Assembly: GCA_026120185.1 (NCBI GenBank)
Contig: JANUWF010002200.1
Span: forward strand, 3,904,001 to 3,968,000
Source of the DNA: Voacanga thouarsii
Lineage: Eukaryota > Streptophyta > Magnoliopsida > Gentianales > Apocynaceae
DNA: 64,000 bases
Direction: 5' to 3'
The position numbers and the translations under genes are program-made. The notes under the pieces were generated by a model. That model ran no database searches, was not told the DNA's origin, and saw only the letters and a program-made list of their open reading frames with translations. Positions within the stretch are counted from its first letter, which is position 1; the number at the start of each line of letters is the position of its first letter. Shown here piece after piece: positions 36,228-49,312 of the stretch.

Positions 36228-37480
36228 CAGCAGACGCGAGGAGTGTCTACTGTTTCTGGAATCCTGTGCCCGTGGAATTGCCGGAATCACAAATTACCTC
36301 GTGTCTTGAGGCCTTTTGCTCCCGTATTCTTGCTTCTTTATAATTTTCAAATGCCAAAAAAAAAAAAAAATCATCTTTCTTCTGCTATAATTTTCCATGT
36401 ACATTAACATGCAGTTTTATTAAAAAAAATACATTAAATTTGTAAAATACTTTAATTATTCATAAAACTGTGTTCTAATGTATTTTTGAATTAAATTTGT
36501 ATTATTATTGTTTTATTTTAATGGATCAAGAATAAAATTGTTGACTTATGAATTAATTTTAATTTCTATTTAATCTTCAATTTTTAAATATAAATCTAAC
36601 CATCATTTAAAAATTTTATTTTTAGTTCATTTTTTAAAAATAAATGATATTTTAAAATTTTCTAATTTTTAGTTTATTTTTAAGTCTAATTATGATTGGC
36701 CAAATTGTGGATATTGTTTATAAATAAATTTTAAAAATAATGAAATAATTATAAATAGAGATTAAAATTTAAAATATTATCTGTAATTCATTCAAATTTA
36801 AATTATAAGACTTTTTGAGTATAATTATTAGATAAAGTATAATTTATAATATTTTATTACAATTGACTATAAATATTAATTATTTACAAAAAGTTTAAAA
36901 ATTTCAAATGTCAATTATGTAAATTTATAATTTCCTTACAACTTAATTCGAATAAGCTATATTTTAACTGAATTCAAATAATATGTAAAAAATTAAAGAA
37001 AGTATACAAATAATAAATTATATCATAGTGAATAATAGTTTGAGTAAAATTGAATATTCCTTGAATATTTGTGCAGTTGTTTTATTTTTAAAAAAAATGT
37101 ATAAAAATAAGTTATTACACTTAAAATTTTGTTATTTCAACAATTCACTATATATTTTTGAATTAATTAATATTAAATATCATTTAACCATTTAAAATAT
37201 GTATTTAATTAATATTAAATATTTCAGTAAATATAGATTTAATTAATTTTAAGTATGAATTTAACATGTATTTAATTAATATTAATGTGGATTTAATTAA
37301 CAATAAATATTTTATTAAATAATAATTGAATACTTTATGAATATTTATGTTTTTTAATTTTAAAAAATTGCGTGAAAATAAAGTTTAATTTTGAATTTAA
37401 GATTAAGTATAATATTTATTATTTAATTATAATAAATTTTAAATCTCAATTATGTATACCTAAAATTATCAAAACCAAGT
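36228..37480. other. Very AT-rich intergenic sequence
   Basis: Beyond a short less AT-rich start (36230-36345), the sequence is A/T runs with repeated AATTAATATTAAAT words (37140-37320). No gene or element boundary was recognised. Confidence 0.4.
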
Positions 37481-38279
37481 ATAAAAGCTAGTCCCACAAT
37501 GAAATCCTCCATAGTTCCTCAAGAGTTGAACCCGTCTTGGAGGTTGTTGCTAGAGTTGTGCTTCAGGTTGTCTCTCATCTTGTTCTTCTGTAACGTATGA
37601 TGGACCTATATCCTTCTCAGACTGCTTAGGCTGTCTCCAAGAGCGTTCAGTAGATGAACTTGCAACAAACTCGTCAATCGAAGATACGCACCTAAGATCA
37701 AATATTAGGTGCTGTAAAGTTAAAAAAAATCATCAGGATTACCTTCAAACCGCTGCACCTAGCATATAACCATCTTCATCTGCTGCACTTGGCACATAAT
37801 CATGATTATCTGCTATAGGAGCACTTGACAAATAATCATCTTTACTTCCATGCACAGGTAAGTAATGATACTATTGAGGAATTTCGTCAGTTGCAATACG
37901 CCGACGTACCTATCTACTGTTCGACCTGATTTGTGGTACTTGTCGAGGAACTTCTTGTGAAATCAGCGGTATCGGATAAAAAACATACGGTCATATGGAT
38001 GGCTCATATGGCATGCGATTTAGACGATCTGCTTCGCCACCAACAATTAATGTACGTCTGGCAATTCCAATATTTTTTTGACTGCTTGTTGAGCGTACGA
38101 TGCATCAGCATGTTGAGACTCTTCATTGCCTCTATACAAGATCCAAGGACAGGCATATGCATTTTTAAGAATGTCAATAAAAATATATATAAATTGTAAT
38201 TTTATATATACTTATATGCACGAGAAAAAATATACTTACATATATTTCTAGTGCTGAACTATTAGATTAGTAGCCCACG

Positions 38280-39790
38280 GAGTTCGATTATTAAATGGTC
38301 AAAATTAATCACCATGTGCGAGTCTAATACCACGCAGTATAGTCAGCCGAAACATGCGCTTGCCAAAAAGTGAGTTGTCCTGTCAGAATATATGTATAGC
38401 GGTTTATCCAGTTAGTACGATGTAGTGCATCAACCTCATCCCACTCAGCACCAGTAGTCTGCAGGTCACGCTGGTGCAAATCTGATCCCGTGTCAATAGC
38501 ATTAGGAATTGATTGTGTCATTTCAATTGTCGCATGACTCTATCGGAACGATGTAACTCTGTTATCCCCCAACACAATAGTGATGTGATAGACTCCCAAA
38601 TTTGTCACCTATGCGTACAATGCAGAGGTAGAGATGCCAATATATACTCATCGTAAGGTTGCCAAATAAACAATTTTAGTATCAAACAATAAATAATGGC
38701 AATTTTATTAGTCATTCAATTGCGAATTCAAAGATGTAATACTCACATGATTGTGTCGCATCCTATTTAATTGATTCCTATATGCAAGCAGCACATGTGT
38801 TGGGATACGAAAAAGTTCCAATAGACTTTGCCATGCTAATTCTCTAGGCACATTTAAGGTAATGTCCTCTATCTGGTCTGATAGTAGGAATGCGCTTCCA
38901 AACCCAAAACTATTGCAAAAATCATAATAAATTTAGAAAAATATAGCATGATTATTTTCGATAAAAGTAAAATAAAAATAGTTTATTTAATTTTGGATTT
39001 CATTTCATAACTGAATTAACAGAAGTGAACCACTGATTGATGCATTGTATAAGAAGTAGCATTGCACATATAGCGATACAAATGCGCTAGTACTGCACTT
39101 CCCCAATTTAGTATGCCAGCCAACTCAAGATTGCATATGTATCTAAGGAAGCGTAAATGAACCCAATTTTTGAATTTGTCCAAGAAAATAAATCCACCAA
39201 GAAGCTACATAATGTGACATATTGCATGCTGTGGAATCATGTCTGCAGTCATGTGTAATAAGAGAGGGTCAGACAGGGCTCTCTTGAGTGAGCTTAACTT
39301 TAATTGAGATCCGTCTAGGTCTGTGCCCATGGGACGAAAACTAAGGAGCACGCCACACATATCTAGCAACTTTGCTTACGGACAGTTGAACCCACGGTTA
39401 ATAATTGGATCACCATCTACGCGTAATCCAAAGAGGATCTCTAAATCTGGTAGGGTAATAGTAGTCTCTCCAACTAGAAGGTAGAAAGTGTCATCTCCTG
39501 GCGCTATCTTTCCACCAACACTGTAATCAATGGATGGTCAATTTTCATATATGATAAGTGAATTACCCTATCGAACCCAGCTATATCCTTAAGTTGCTCA
39601 ATACGAGGATCAAATAGTTGAGCAATCCAAAAGGCACTGTCATTTCACTTTGCAGTGAGCACGACATCTTCCAACTGTCCTGCCTAAATATGCATCGATC
39701 TATGTCTATGTTGCAGGGTCAACAAATCTGCAATAATAGGGCCAGGATCATTTCCGTCAGGTGTAGACTCGTACATGGTATCCTAAAACA
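38280..39790 (-). pseudogene. Plant mobile domain (PMD) coding remnant of the MULE
   Basis: In broken minus-strand frames, in the expected PMD order: QHRHRSMHI, ERWRQETTLSTF, GETTITLPDLEILFGLRVDG, SSLKRALSDPLLLHMTADMI, then WQPYDEYI and RSDRVMRQLK. PMD is the aminotransferase-like domain found in MAIN/MAIL proteins and in transposons. Stops and frame changes occur between the blocks. The domain follows a MULE transposase on the same strand, so it belongs to the transposon and is not a host gene. Confidence 0.75.
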
Positions 39791-40039
39791 AGACAGTAAA
39801 ATTGTAATTTTATTATTCAACAAAATCAAAGTGGAAATATCATCATGAGACATAATTAAATACATAAAATGAATAACTAAATGCATGTCAACAGGCGTGC
39901 ATAATATTAGTAACAAATTTACAAACAATGTGATTATAGGTATTACACACAAAAATAGGGATTGATACAACATATCAAAGAAGAAACATTATATCAGTCC
40001 TATGAATTAAATCGATATTATATGTATAGTATTTTAACA

Positions 40040-41819
40040 TCACTCTACAACACCGTGGATGCAACTCCTCTTATTATGTCTGTTGCAATGGCATAAGCCA
40101 CATCGAGGAGGTGAATCAGAGTTATATTAGTCCATTTCATTTCGAATACACAAAGCCCGTATTCGACCAGCTCGACAGTTCTTGAAATAGTGAGCGAACA
40201 GTGCTAAGCTAAAACTAGGATTGTGCTAATAATTCTCGTGTAAATTGAGTCTGAACTGTGTTGTATAAGTCAATCTGTATTTTAGTGTTGTGTTTTCTAA
40301 TGACACGAGGTCCCCAGAATTTAGCCCCAATTGCTGATATACTGCAAATGTGTGGGAACAAGGTATTCCATATATTTTTCATTTGCAGCAACTGTAAGTC
40401 TTGGTACCACCATTAACCTCGTATGAATTATTTCCCTTTATATACTTACAATGTGGTGACACAATACTAAAAATACCCCAATCCTGATTAAAAGCCAGCA
40501 TATAGTGTCTCATTCCTTTCATCTCATTCTTAAAAAACTTTGCCCATATTGTTGAAAGAAAGTGATATCTATCGTGATTAGCCTCCTGTCTATGATCGTT
40601 AAAATATTTTATCCTTTTTTTAAACGATGACTCAACAATAACCTAGATGGGTAGGGCATGTATACCTTTGATGACACTGTTGAATGATTCTGTCAAATTA
40701 GTTGTCATATTAGCCCACAGATATCTATTGCTCTTCAGAATCAAATCCAACCATACTTTTGCTTGGGGTTTAGTAAACTAATTTCTTCCATAATCTTAAA
40801 AAATTTATGCTTTTTGCTTTGATCCCTGGCTACGTACATCAACTTCTTCAACTGATGATTCATGAACTTTACATTGAAATTACTTCGGATGTGTCTAAGA
40901 TAAAATCTGTATACTGCCATTAGCTCTTGCCACCTAGGTAGTCGTTGAATAGCATTCGCTATTTTAATGTGTCTATCGGATATTAAACAAATTTTTTGAT
41001 CCTTTAAAACATAAGCTCTGAGTAAGGACAAAAACTAACTCCAACTATCATTAGTTTCTTCATCAACAACTGTAAATGTAAATTTAATATATGATTGTTG
41101 GTTTATTAACCCATTGTTGTTAAGAGTTTTTCCTTATATATGCCTCTAAGAAATGTTCCGTCAACGTTGACCACCAGTTTCATGTAAACAAATGTACCAA
41201 TACACGATTTGAATGACCAAAAAGCGTATCTAAATTTCTTTGTCCCATTGCCATCCATAGGTAAGAAGTGTCACACTACGATGGTACATGAATTCACATC
41301 TTGTAAGGCTTGCATATAACGTAGTAGCTGTGCGAATGAAGAAAGTCAATCTCTGTAAATCATCTCAATAGCATGCTTGCGCGCGTTTCATCATTTCTTG
41401 TAAGATAGAGTAAAATACAATGTGTTATGAATATGACTTTTTATCTCGCTGACCGTAATTTTTAGATTATTATGAATAATTGACAAAATATGTTTCACTA
41501 TAAATTTTGCATTCATGTTGCGATAATTAACATCTATTGTCCGGACTAGAAAAATGTGCTCTTCATGCCATCGAGTAATTTGCCATAAACCACAACTTTT
41601 CTTCTTTTGCGCACAGATTTTCCAATAACAGGAATACTGCAGAGTTGAATTTTTACACTCAACAACTTATGATGTAGCCTTGCTTTCTTGTACTATAAAC
41701 TCACCACCCATTCTAACAGACCAAGACCGAACAACCCAAAGTAACTCATCGTTATTCCTGAACCACATGCTAACCCTCAAGTTGTTGTGGGATTTTGACC
41801 ATAAGTCCATCCTACTGCT
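40040..41819 (-). pseudogene. MULE transposase remnant (MuDR/MULE/SWIM domains)
   Basis: Minus strand, in order: MuDR-type N-terminal region (41819-41400: LLWVVRSWSVRMGGEFIVQE, CGLWQITRWHEEHIF), MULE transposase domain (41031-40741: YVLKDQKICLISDRH, FYLRHIRSNFNVKF), SWIM zinc finger (about 40440-40300: TYSCCKWKIYGIPCSHIC) and a C-terminal zinc-knuckle-like cluster (about 40110-40060: CGLCHCNRHNKRSC). Known MULE transposases have these domains in this order. Several stops and frame shifts, plus the copia insertion in the N-terminal region, leave it non-functional. Confidence 0.8.
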
Positions 41820-43866
41820 TGAAGGGTAGAAAAACAGGGGAGCATGCTTCACGGGAAAAAAAACAGAGAGAAAAAAACACAAGCCTTAATGACCGCACGG
41901 AAACATTAAGATCATACCTTTGCGTGCTTTAAACCTACTAGGTTGAGTAGGAGTGGATTGAACGACAGGAATAACTTCGCCTTGCCCACTTGAAGAAGTT
42001 TCCGATTGAAATCCTACTAACCTCCTACTTCGCCTTATTTGCATGAACGCCAAGCTTTTCAGCTCTCAGAATATGCCACTGCCCAACTTCTTGTTGGTGA
42101 ACACTAAAGTGAAGAAGAGTGGTTTCTAATCTCCTTGGTTCTCTCGCTATTGATTAGCAAAGAACCAAGAACAAGAGGAAGCAAACTCACGAGAGAGAGA
42201 GCTGTGTGAACAGAAACGTGAGAGAGAGTTTTTTTGTGTGCTAGAGAGAAAAGTTAGGGAAAATAATAGGGTTTTCTCTATACAAGAGTCTTGTTTATTG
42301 TTAGCCAAAACTAGGTCTCCAATTATCTGATAAACATATCCCCCGGGATATCATATTTCAAACACCCGAATGTTATTCAGAGAATAAGTTTGGCTTAACC
42401 TTAAATTCATCTGAACCGTATCTGGAAAAAACCCTACGGTCCAAGCTATCGGGCCGAAATAATATTTATTATTTTTCTTGGACCCAAAAGGCCAACAATA
42501 ATAAATATTAATTATTTATTTCCTGAGCTTATATAAATAACCTAATAAATAATTAATGAGCCCAAATGAACCAAAATAATTAATCTTTAATTATTTATTT
42601 CTTGGGCTTATATAAATAACCTAATAAATAATTAAGCATTAATTATTTTCCCTTAGTTTAAGCCCAGGTTAATTTTCTAATTATTCAAACTGGACCTAGG
42701 CCCTGAATAATTAATTAACCAATTAAACCAGATAATTAATTTCTCTCAACTCTTATTTTTTATTTTATTTATTTTATTCCAATCTAATAATAAATTAGAC
42801 ATCCCGAATCAAATACAATAAAATAAAATCCTCTTGAACTAAGACCAATTCCTCAACCCAAAATTAATTAGGACTTACGGGCTATTCTGAGGACCAAAAA
42901 GACACATCGCCTTGGCTGCTAAAATGACCAAAATACCCCTGCTATATAAATAGCTGTATTTTACATTTTAAATATTTCCTAATATCACCATAAGGAAATA
43001 TTGACCCCAAGGACAATGTTGCATTAGCAAAGTCTCTGACCTACAGGTGAAATGACTAAAATACCCCTCTACACATCGCCGTACATTTAGAGAGGAAGAA
43101 GTGTACTAACACCCCTCTAAATGATATCTACCATCCTTAGACTTCTAGTCCAATGATCCACGACTTCCTAGGGTGTTTCCGCTTTCCAAGGGAGCTACCC
43201 TAAAGCAAACATCCGAGTCATGTTTCCCAGGGCCCTGGACATTTTAGACCATTTGGACAACCACAATGGGCGATATAATGTAAAAACTATCTTGTACAAG
43301 TCTGTCTTAACTAACTAGTCACATATACCCAATACACAAGTATATTAGTTCTACTATAGAACCTCAACTATAGCATATCAAAGCATATGCTTCTAGCTTC
43401 GTCAGACCACCAATTCATACTCAAGTCGTAGAGCATTAGTCCACGCTGTAGTGGTAGAAGTCTAGGTTTCTATCATATAGTACTTTTAGAAACCACTACT
43501 ACAGGTCCTATCCTACGTATTTGAAATACGATTATGTCATGAAGTGAGTGGACTACTCACTGGCTAAAGGTAAGCTATTCCCCATTTGAAATTCATAACA
43601 TAATAGCCTAAATATGATGAGATTCTCATTCTCATCATAGGTTAAGGACAAATGTTTATGTGTTAAATAACCCATGATCCATACCTCATTGTGAAAGACC
43701 ACCATTAACATGGATCACTTATTTAAATACAATGGGTCTATTCCAAATGAAATTCTGCACAAACAAAAAGTAAATTCACAAAAAAATTTCTGAAAATAAA
43801 TTCTTTTATTAAAATATTTTTGATTTTACATCAGAAACCTAGTTTAAGAGGGCATATAATCCAACA
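41820..43866 (-). repeat. 3' LTR of copia family 1 element
   Basis: 2047 bp, TGAAGGG to ATCCAACA on plus. It shares private variants with the LTR at 51654-53702 (for example CTGAGCTTATATAAATAACC, and GAGAGTTTTTTTGTGTGCTA) that the solo LTRs A and C lack, as expected of a pair from one element. Confidence 0.93.
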
Positions 43867-43880
43867 ATCTCCCACTTACA
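43867..43880 (-). other. Polypurine tract of copia family 1 element
   Basis: On minus, GTAAGTGGGAGAT directly precedes the TGTTGG start of the 3' LTR; this is the plus-strand primer of reverse transcription. Confidence 0.8.
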
Positions 43881-43901
43881 CTCTAAGACTAGGTAAGTCT
43901 A

Positions 43902-45402
43902 TAAGTGCCCACCCCTATGGTGTCTAAGTGTTTCTTGAAGACTCTCACTGCCAAAGGCTTGGTGAATGGATCTGCTAGATTGTTTTCTGAGGCAATATGT
44001 TCTACCACGACTTTCCGTCTCTGGATGAAATCCCGGATCAGGTGGTACTTCCTCTCGATGTGTTTCCCTTCTTGTGGTTCCGAGGTTCCTTAGATTGCGA
44101 TATTACTCCAGTGTTGTCGCAATACATCACAATCGGCCTGTCCATATGTGGTACGACTTCAAGTTTTGAAAGGAACTTCCGGAATCAGACTGCTTCCTTG
44201 GACGCCTCCGAAGCTGCCATATACTCAGCTTCCATGGTTGAGTCAGCAATACAAGATTGCTTGATACTCCTCCATGAAATTGCTCTTCCAGATAGGGTGA
44301 AGACATATGCACTAGTGGATTTCCTCTCATCCTTATCTGCTTTGAAGTCTGAGTCTGTATATCTTGTAGGAACCAAATCATTAGCCCTGTAAACCAGCAT
44401 ATAGTTTCTCGTTCCCTTGAGGTACTTGAGAATATGCTTTACAGCTTCCAATGAACCTCCCCAGGGTTTGACTGATACCTGCTAACTAAGCCCACGACAA
44501 AGCAGATATCTGGCCTAGTACACAGCATGACGTACATGAGACTTTCCACAGCCGAAGCGTAGGGAATCCTACTCATTCTGTCCTTTTCTTCTTGAGACTT
44601 AGGACAGTCCCTCGAAGAAAATGATAATCCATGTCTGCAAGGGATTAGAGCTCCCTTGCATGAGTCCATGCTGTACTTGGTCAGTATCTCGTCAATATAT
44701 GTTGCTTGGGATAATCCTAACATTCTCTGCTTCCTATTTCTAAGAAGACTAATCCCGAGAATGTAGCTAGCTTCTCCCAAGTCCTTCATACTGAATTGAC
44801 CAGACAGCTAAACCTTTGTAGACGACAATATCCCTACATCATTTCCAATGAGTAGAATGTCATCCACATACATGACAAGAAAAACCACATTAATGCCTTC
44901 AAGTTTCCTGTACACATATGGTTCATCTTCGTTTTGAATAAAATCATAAGACTTTACAGTCTCATCAAAACGAATGTTCCATGCTCTTAATGCCTGCTTA
45001 AGTCCATAAATGGACTTCTTAAGCTTGCAAACCATATGTTCCTGGCCTTCAGCAATGAAGCCTTCCGGTTGGGACATATAGATGTTTTCGCTAAGATGGC
45101 CATTTAAGAATGTCATCTTGACATCCATTTGCCATATCTCGTAGTCATAATGACATGCGATGGCAAAGAGGATGCGGATGGATTTAAGCATGGCTATCGG
45201 GAAAAAGGTTTCCTCATAGTCGATTCCCTCTTTCTGAGTATACTCTTTCGCCACAAGCCTTGCTTTGAAGGTTTCCACCTTCCCATCTGCCCCCCCTCTT
45301 TCTCTTGTACACCCATTTACACCCAATGGATTTTATCTCTTCAGGTAAAGCTACAAGATACCAAACCTGATTGAAGTACATAGGCTTAATCTCGGCTTTC
45401 AT
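43902..45402 (-). pseudogene. Copia family 1 reverse transcriptase and RNase H remnant
   Basis: Minus strand from 45402: MKAEIKPMYFNQVWYLV (start of the RT domain), a frame change near 45300, KARLVAKEYTQKEGIDYEET, WQMDVKMTFLNG, LKKSIYGLKQALRAW, and the intact RT active site VMYVDDILLIGND (YVDD at 44859-44870). A stop follows at about 44806, then MKDLGEASYILGI, LCTRPDICFVVG and YQSNPGEVHW. The RNase H domain (44451-43902) shows TDSDFKADKDERKST, SWRSIKQSCIADSTMEAEYM and the C-terminal copia end (HLIRDFIQRRKVVVEHI). The broken frame makes the polyprotein dead although YVDD survives. Confidence 0.9.
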
Positions 45403-45412
45403 TGCTTCATGC

Positions 45413-46960
45413 TATAGATTTACATCAGCATCAGCAATAGCCTCCTCGTATCTAGTGGGGTCTTGTTCCTGATGGTCGGAGACCAGCTCAAAGGCTTCTC
45501 CAGTCCATCTATCCGGAACCTTAGACACTCTCCCACTACGACGAGGCTCCATTTGTACAGGCTCTTGAGGCTGTGCCTCTTCTTGTTCCACAATCAAGTC
45601 AGAAGAAGTTGATTCCGTAGATAACTTCTTCTCAAGTTCCAACCTTGTTGAACCTTTTGTGGAAGTACTTTGATCATCTTTCAAGTATCTAGCATTGGTA
45701 CTGACTAGTACCTTTTATTCCTTAGGATGATAAAAATAACCTCCTTTTGTCCTTTTTGGATACCCAACAAAATAACATAATTCTGATCTTGGTTCCAACT
45801 TGTCTCCCTCGACCAGTACATAAGCTGAACAACCCCAAATCCTGAGATGATTCAGACTTGGCTTACGCTCAGTTCACATCTCATAGAGAGTCTTAGGTAC
45901 TGACTTGGAAGGCACCAAGTTCAGAATATATGCCGTTGTCTCCAGGGCATATCCCCAAAATGACACTGGAAGAGTAGCATGAGACATTATGCTCTGGACC
46001 ATTTCCATCAATGTCCTGTTCCTTTTCTCAGCTACTCTGTTCTGCTGGGGTGTTCCTGGCGCAGAGAGCTGGGATACTATCCCATGATGTACCATGTAGT
46101 CCTTGAATTCACCTAGGAGGTACTCTCAACCACGATCCGATCGTAAGGTTTTGATTAATTTACCTGTCCGACGCTCCACTTCAGCCTTAAGCTCCTTGAA
46201 CTTGTCAAAATAGTCAGACTTACGTCTCATCAGGTAAATATAACCATACCTTGTACAATCATCCGTGAAAGTGATGAAATACTTAAAACATCCTCTAGCT
46301 GGTATAGACAATGGACCACACACATTAGTGTGAACAAGACTCAACACCTCATTGGTTCTATCCGCCTTTGGTGTAAAAGACCTTTTGGTCATTTTCCCCA
46401 TCAGGCAGGATTCACACTGAGGCCAACTTTTCAATCTCAATGAGCCCAAAGGCCCATCATGGATTAGCCTCTGAATCCTAGTTGAGTTAATATGACCCAA
46501 CCTTAGATGCTAAATGTATGAATCATTGATGTTGGTCTTTCTCTTCTTAGTTAAAGGTTCAGACTGAGCATTATTTGATTGGTTGTTAATAGCGTTTAAA
46601 AAGAACAGATTCCCATACATGTGCCCAGTACATAAAATTTCTCCATCTCTACTGATAGAAATACCAGAATGGAAAGATACAGAATATCCTTGATTTATTA
46701 GTTTTGCAACTGAAATCAAATTCTAGCGAAAACCAGGTACATATAAAATATCTTTTAAAACCACTATCTTATTACAATAAAAAATAAGATCCAGCTCTCC
46801 CACTGCAAGGGCCTAGACTTGTGCTCCATTACCCACGCGTAGCCAATGTTCGCCCTTCTTGAGTCTTCTAATCTTTCTAAACCCTTGCAAGGAGTTACAG
46901 ATATGATCAGTGGCTCCTGGATCAATAATCCAAGTGAAAGTTGATCCTACCATTAATATA
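45413..46960 (-). pseudogene. Copia family 1 protease and integrase remnant
   Basis: Minus strand. The protease region has WIIDPGATDHIC where copia proteases have D-S-G; the Ser codon reads CCA (within 46915-46925). The GAG-pre-integrase zinc segment follows (WHLKWGHIN-type, 46500-46400, CESCLMGK). The integrase core has HTNVCGPL, in which the first catalytic Asp is Asn (46324-46326), then FTDDCTRYGY, LRSDRG with a stop next to it, and TPQQNRVAEKRNRTLMEM, which retains the catalytic Glu. The segment ends with the linker MEPRRSGRVSKVPDR. Protease and integrase would both be inactive. Confidence 0.9.
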
Positions 46961-47277
46961 GACTCTAGATAGAAAACATTATCTATGGGGTTTTTCTTGG
47001 CTTGAAGATCTGGACACTCATTTTTTCAGTGTCACTTCTTCCTACATTTGAAGCACTTGCCCTTTGGTTTGTCCTTGGGCTGGGTCTTGGGCTGCGTTCC
47101 CCTTCTTCCTCTTGAACTTTCTGGGTTTAGGCCCAGTTCTTGAGAAAGAAGACTTAGCAATCATGGCCTTTGACTGCGGCTTCATGACCTTCTTTGCCAT
47201 CTGGAGCTCCTTCATCAATTCAGTCAAACTCATGTTCAATTTGTTCATGTTATAGTTCAACTTGAACTGAGTGAAGG
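46960..47277 (-). pseudogene. Copia family 1 gag, C-terminal part
   Basis: Minus strand from the solo LTR junction: FTQFKLNYNMNKLNMSLTEL, basic KPRKFKRKKG, then after a frame shift a CX2CX4HX4C zinc knuckle (47050-47009, CFKC...NEC) with two stop codons inside it. It lines up in frame with the N-terminal part beyond the solo LTR when the GAAGG duplication is counted once. Confidence 0.85.
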
Positions 47278-49312
47278 TGAGGGAAACGGAAACAGGGGGC
47301 ATGCACGGTCATGGAAAAAAAATTCAGAGAAAAAAACCCGCGAGCCTTAAAGGCTATACGGAAGCGTGAAGATCATACATTTACGCTCCTTAACCCTTCT
47401 AGGTTTAGTAGGAGCGGATTGAACGACTGGAATCGCCTCGCTTTGTCCACTCGAAGAAGCTTCCGGTTGAACACCCGCTAGCCTTCTACTCCGTCTTGTT
47501 TGTATGAACGTCTAGCTTTCCAACTCTCGGAATATTCCTCTGCCTAACCTCTAGTCAGTGAACACAACATAGAGGAAGAATGGACTCTAAACTCCTTGGT
47601 TCAGCTGCTATTAGTTAGCAAAGAAGACAAGAAGAAAACACAGAGGGAGGTGGCGTGAGAGAGCAAGAGAGAGACGTGAGTTCTCTCTGTGGCCAGGAAA
47701 AACTAGGGTTTTTCTTTTTCCAGAGAGTTATTTATTAGTTAGCCAAAATTAGGTCCCCCATTATCTGATAAACATATCCCCGGGATTTCATATTTCAAAC
47801 ACCCGGATGTTATCCCTGAGAATCAATTTGACTTAACCCTAAACTCCTCTTAACCGTATCTGGAAAAAACCCTAAGGTCCAAGCTATTGAGCCAGAAAAA
47901 TATTTATTATTTTTCTTGGACCCAAAAGGCCCAAAATAATAAACATTAATTATTTATTTCCTGGGCTTATATAAACAACCCAATAAATAATTGAAGCCCA
48001 AATGAACCATAATAATAAATCTTTAATTATTTATTTCTTGGGCCTATATAAATAACCCAATAAATAATTAAATATTAATTATTTCCCCTAGTTTAAGCCC
48101 AGGTTAATTTCTTAATTATTCATACTGGACCTAGGCCCTGAATAATTAATTAACCAATTAAACTAGATAATTAATTTCTCTCAACTCCTATTTTAATTAA
48201 TTTATTTATTTTATTCCAGTCCAATAATAAATTAGACTTCCTGAATAAAATAAAATAAAATAAAACAAAACAAAATCCTCTTCATACGAGACCAATTCCT
48301 CAACCCAAAACTAGTTAGGACTTACGGGCTATCCCGAGGACCAAAAAGACACATCGCCTTGGCTGCTAAAATGACCAAAATACCCCTACTATGTAAATAG
48401 CTGTATTTTGCATTTTAAATATTTCCTAATATCACCATAAGGAAATATTGACCCCAAGGACAATACTGCATTCGCACAGTTTCCGACCTACAGGTGAAAT
48501 GACTAAAATACCCCTCTACACATCGCCGTACATTTAGAGAAGAAGAAGTGTACTAACACCCCTCTAAAAGACATCTATCATCCCTAGGCTTCTAGTCCAA
48601 TAATTCACGACTTCCTAGAGTGTTTTCGCTTTCCAAGGGAGCTACCCTAAAGCAAACATCCAAGTCATGTTTCCCAGGGCCCTGGACATTTTAGACCATT
48701 CGGACAACCACAAGGGGCGATATAGTGCAGAAACTATCTTGTATAAGTCTGTCTTAACTAACTAGTCACATATACCCAACATGCAAGTATATTGGCCCTA
48801 CGATAGAACCTCAACTATAACAAATCAAAGTATATGCTTCCAGCTTCGCCAGACCACCAACTCATACTCAAGTCGTAGAGTACTAGTCCACGCTGTAGCG
48901 GTAGTAGTCTAGGTTTCTATCATATAGTACTTTTAGAAACCACTACTACAGGTCATGTTCTACGTATTCGAAATACGCTTATGTCATGAAGTGAGTAGAC
49001 TACTCACTGGCTAAAGGTAAGCCATTCCCCATTTGGAATTCATAATATAATAACCTAAACATGATGAGATTCCCAGTCTCATCAATAGGTTAAGAACAAA
49101 TATTTATGTGTTAAATAACCCGTGATCCATACCTTACTGTGAAAGACCACCATTTACATGGATCACTTATTTAAACACAATGGGTCTGTTCCATACGAAA
49201 ATCGTGCACAAACAAAAAATAAATTCATAAACAAATTTTGAAAATAAATTCTTTTATTAAAATATTCGATTTTACATTAGAAACCTAGTATAAGAGGGCA
49301 TACAATCCACCA
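47278..49312 (-). mobile_element. Solo LTR of copia family 1 (copy C) nested in gag, TSD GAAGG
   Basis: 2035 bp, TGAGGGAAACGG to ATCCACCA, same family and orientation as its host element. It is flanked by perfect GAAGG (47273-47277 and 49313-49317). It splits gag between the conserved LP-SF motif and the following NYNMNKL segment. It is more diverged from the host's two LTRs than they are from each other, so it came from another copy. Confidence 0.95.

Noticed and set aside
32200..36235. Alternative gypsy LTR limits with CAGAC on both sides (32195-32199, 36231-36235)
   Set aside because: These limits would give ends that are not TG...CA; the limits 32130-36222 give TGT...ACA with a near-perfect duplication, so I preferred those.
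38280..39790. Host MAIN/MAIL-like gene
   Set aside because: The PMD blocks are broken and directly follow a MULE transposase on the same strand, so a transposon origin is simpler.
43997..44392. 131-codon plus-strand frame
   Set aside because: It is antisense to the copia RNase H coding sequence, which explains its openness.
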